DNA of 64,000 nt from Parietichytrium sp. I65-24A. Lineage: Eukaryota > Sar > Bigyra > Thraustochytrida > Thraustochytriidae. The position numbers were made by a program, and so were the translations under genes. The stretch lies in assembly GCA_012862575.1 (NCBI GenBank), contig BLSF01000029.1:372001-436000 (forward strand). Direction: 5' to 3'. The notes under the pieces were generated by a model, which did not search any database, was not told the origin of the DNA, and was given only the letters and a program-made list of their open reading frames with translations. This document shows, in pieces, positions 63,701-64,000 of the stretch (positions within the stretch are counted from its first letter, which is position 1; the number at the start of each line of letters is the position of its first letter).

Positions 63701-64000
63701 TTAAATCAGCGAAACCAACACGCCATACTTGCTGGGAAAATTCGCCGAACTAGTCTCACAGAGCCGGAAACGCGCAAGTCACTCAGCACTCAGAACTACA
63801 CTTTGCTCTTCTTCTCTTTTTTTTCCCCTTGACCTGGTTCTTCCCTACCTCTAGCTAGAGCGTTGCAGGCGAAAAAGAAAGATGACAGACTGAATGAATC
63901 CAGACTCCGCCCCTCCTCCGCCCCGACCTGGAGGGCTGCTACCAACAGGTAACAAACTCTCACTTTCGCTAAAGTGTACCTACGCAAAACAATATCAAGT
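60728..64000. other. Right-end stretch without a recognisable gene
   Basis: Contains GTACTGA repeats (61216-61244), pyrimidine runs near 61930-61975 and purine-rich blocks near 63070-63190. On the minus strand a short ATG frame (about 62608-62570, MEIGVADPLPFAQ) ends at a consensus donor CAA|GTAAGT, with a good pyrimidine-tract acceptor some 160-180 nt further on, so a spliced transcript is possible. No family recognised. Confidence 0.45.
61216..61244. repeat. (GTACTGA)n-type repeat
   Basis: Overlapping GTACTGA units, partly with an inserted GTGA. Confidence 0.8.

Noticed and set aside
1-64000. tRNA, rRNA, snRNA and CRISPR signals
   Set aside because: TTCGA-type T-loop words were checked by eye (for example near 63024 and 61150) but no matching stems were found. 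No direct-repeat/spacer arrays were seen; all regular arrays are microsatellites. A covariance-model scan was not possible.

Overview
The window is nuclear DNA of a eukaryotic microbe. Evidence: histone H2A and H2B, a protein farnesyltransferase beta subunit, a guanylate-binding-protein (GBP) type GTPase, a WW-myosin-MyTH4 motor, a PX protein and three AP2-domain proteins. Most genes are uninterrupted, but two have convincing spliceosomal introns (109 and 146 nt, GTGAGT or GTAAGT at the 5' end and CAG at the 3' end). A myosin with an N-terminal WW domain and a C-terminal MyTH4 domain, together with AP2 regulators, fits a stramenopile, perhaps a labyrinthulomycete or oomycete relative. That placement is inference from family knowledge; no search was run.

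Left part (about 3.6-25 kb) is a normally packed gene region. In order: a possible small spliced membrane-protein gene (-); a secreted FG-GAP/vWA-like protein (+); a mitochondrial-type 2H-phosphoesterase-like/GCK protein (+); a BRCT/BAH-like chromatin or checkpoint protein (-); a Golgi-type sulfotransferase with one intron (-); a PX-domain protein (+); a DNAJC22-like membrane J-protein (-); a WD-repeat-like protein (+); divergent histone H2A (-) and H2B (+); the farnesyltransferase beta subunit (+); and a GBP-like GTPase with one intron (-). Spacers are mostly 0.2-1.2 kb.

Right part (about 25-64 kb) is gene-poor and rich in microsatellites. The only clear genes are the 1234-residue myosin (+) and three AP2 genes. 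The AP2 genes lie on the same strand about 10 kb apart, and each has 8-9 kb without a recognisable intact gene on its promoter side. The spacers hold decayed coding sequence (a helicase-like region near 40-43 kb, a DDE-transposase-like scrap near 38.4 kb and others), a 65-bp dispersed repeat, recurrent short palindromic motifs, and a 1.97-kb direct tandem duplication (56.8-60.7 kb) whose junction carries the only N I noticed.

No tRNA, rRNA or CRISPR array was recognised by eye. The genes are a mix of housekeeping functions (chromatin, prenylation, trafficking, Golgi sulfation, cytoskeleton) and regulators; nothing looks like an operon. The most unusual items are the 2H-like/GCK fusion, the BRCT/BAH-like protein with a duplicated N-terminal W-rich module, and the AP2 genes in their gene-empty surroundings.
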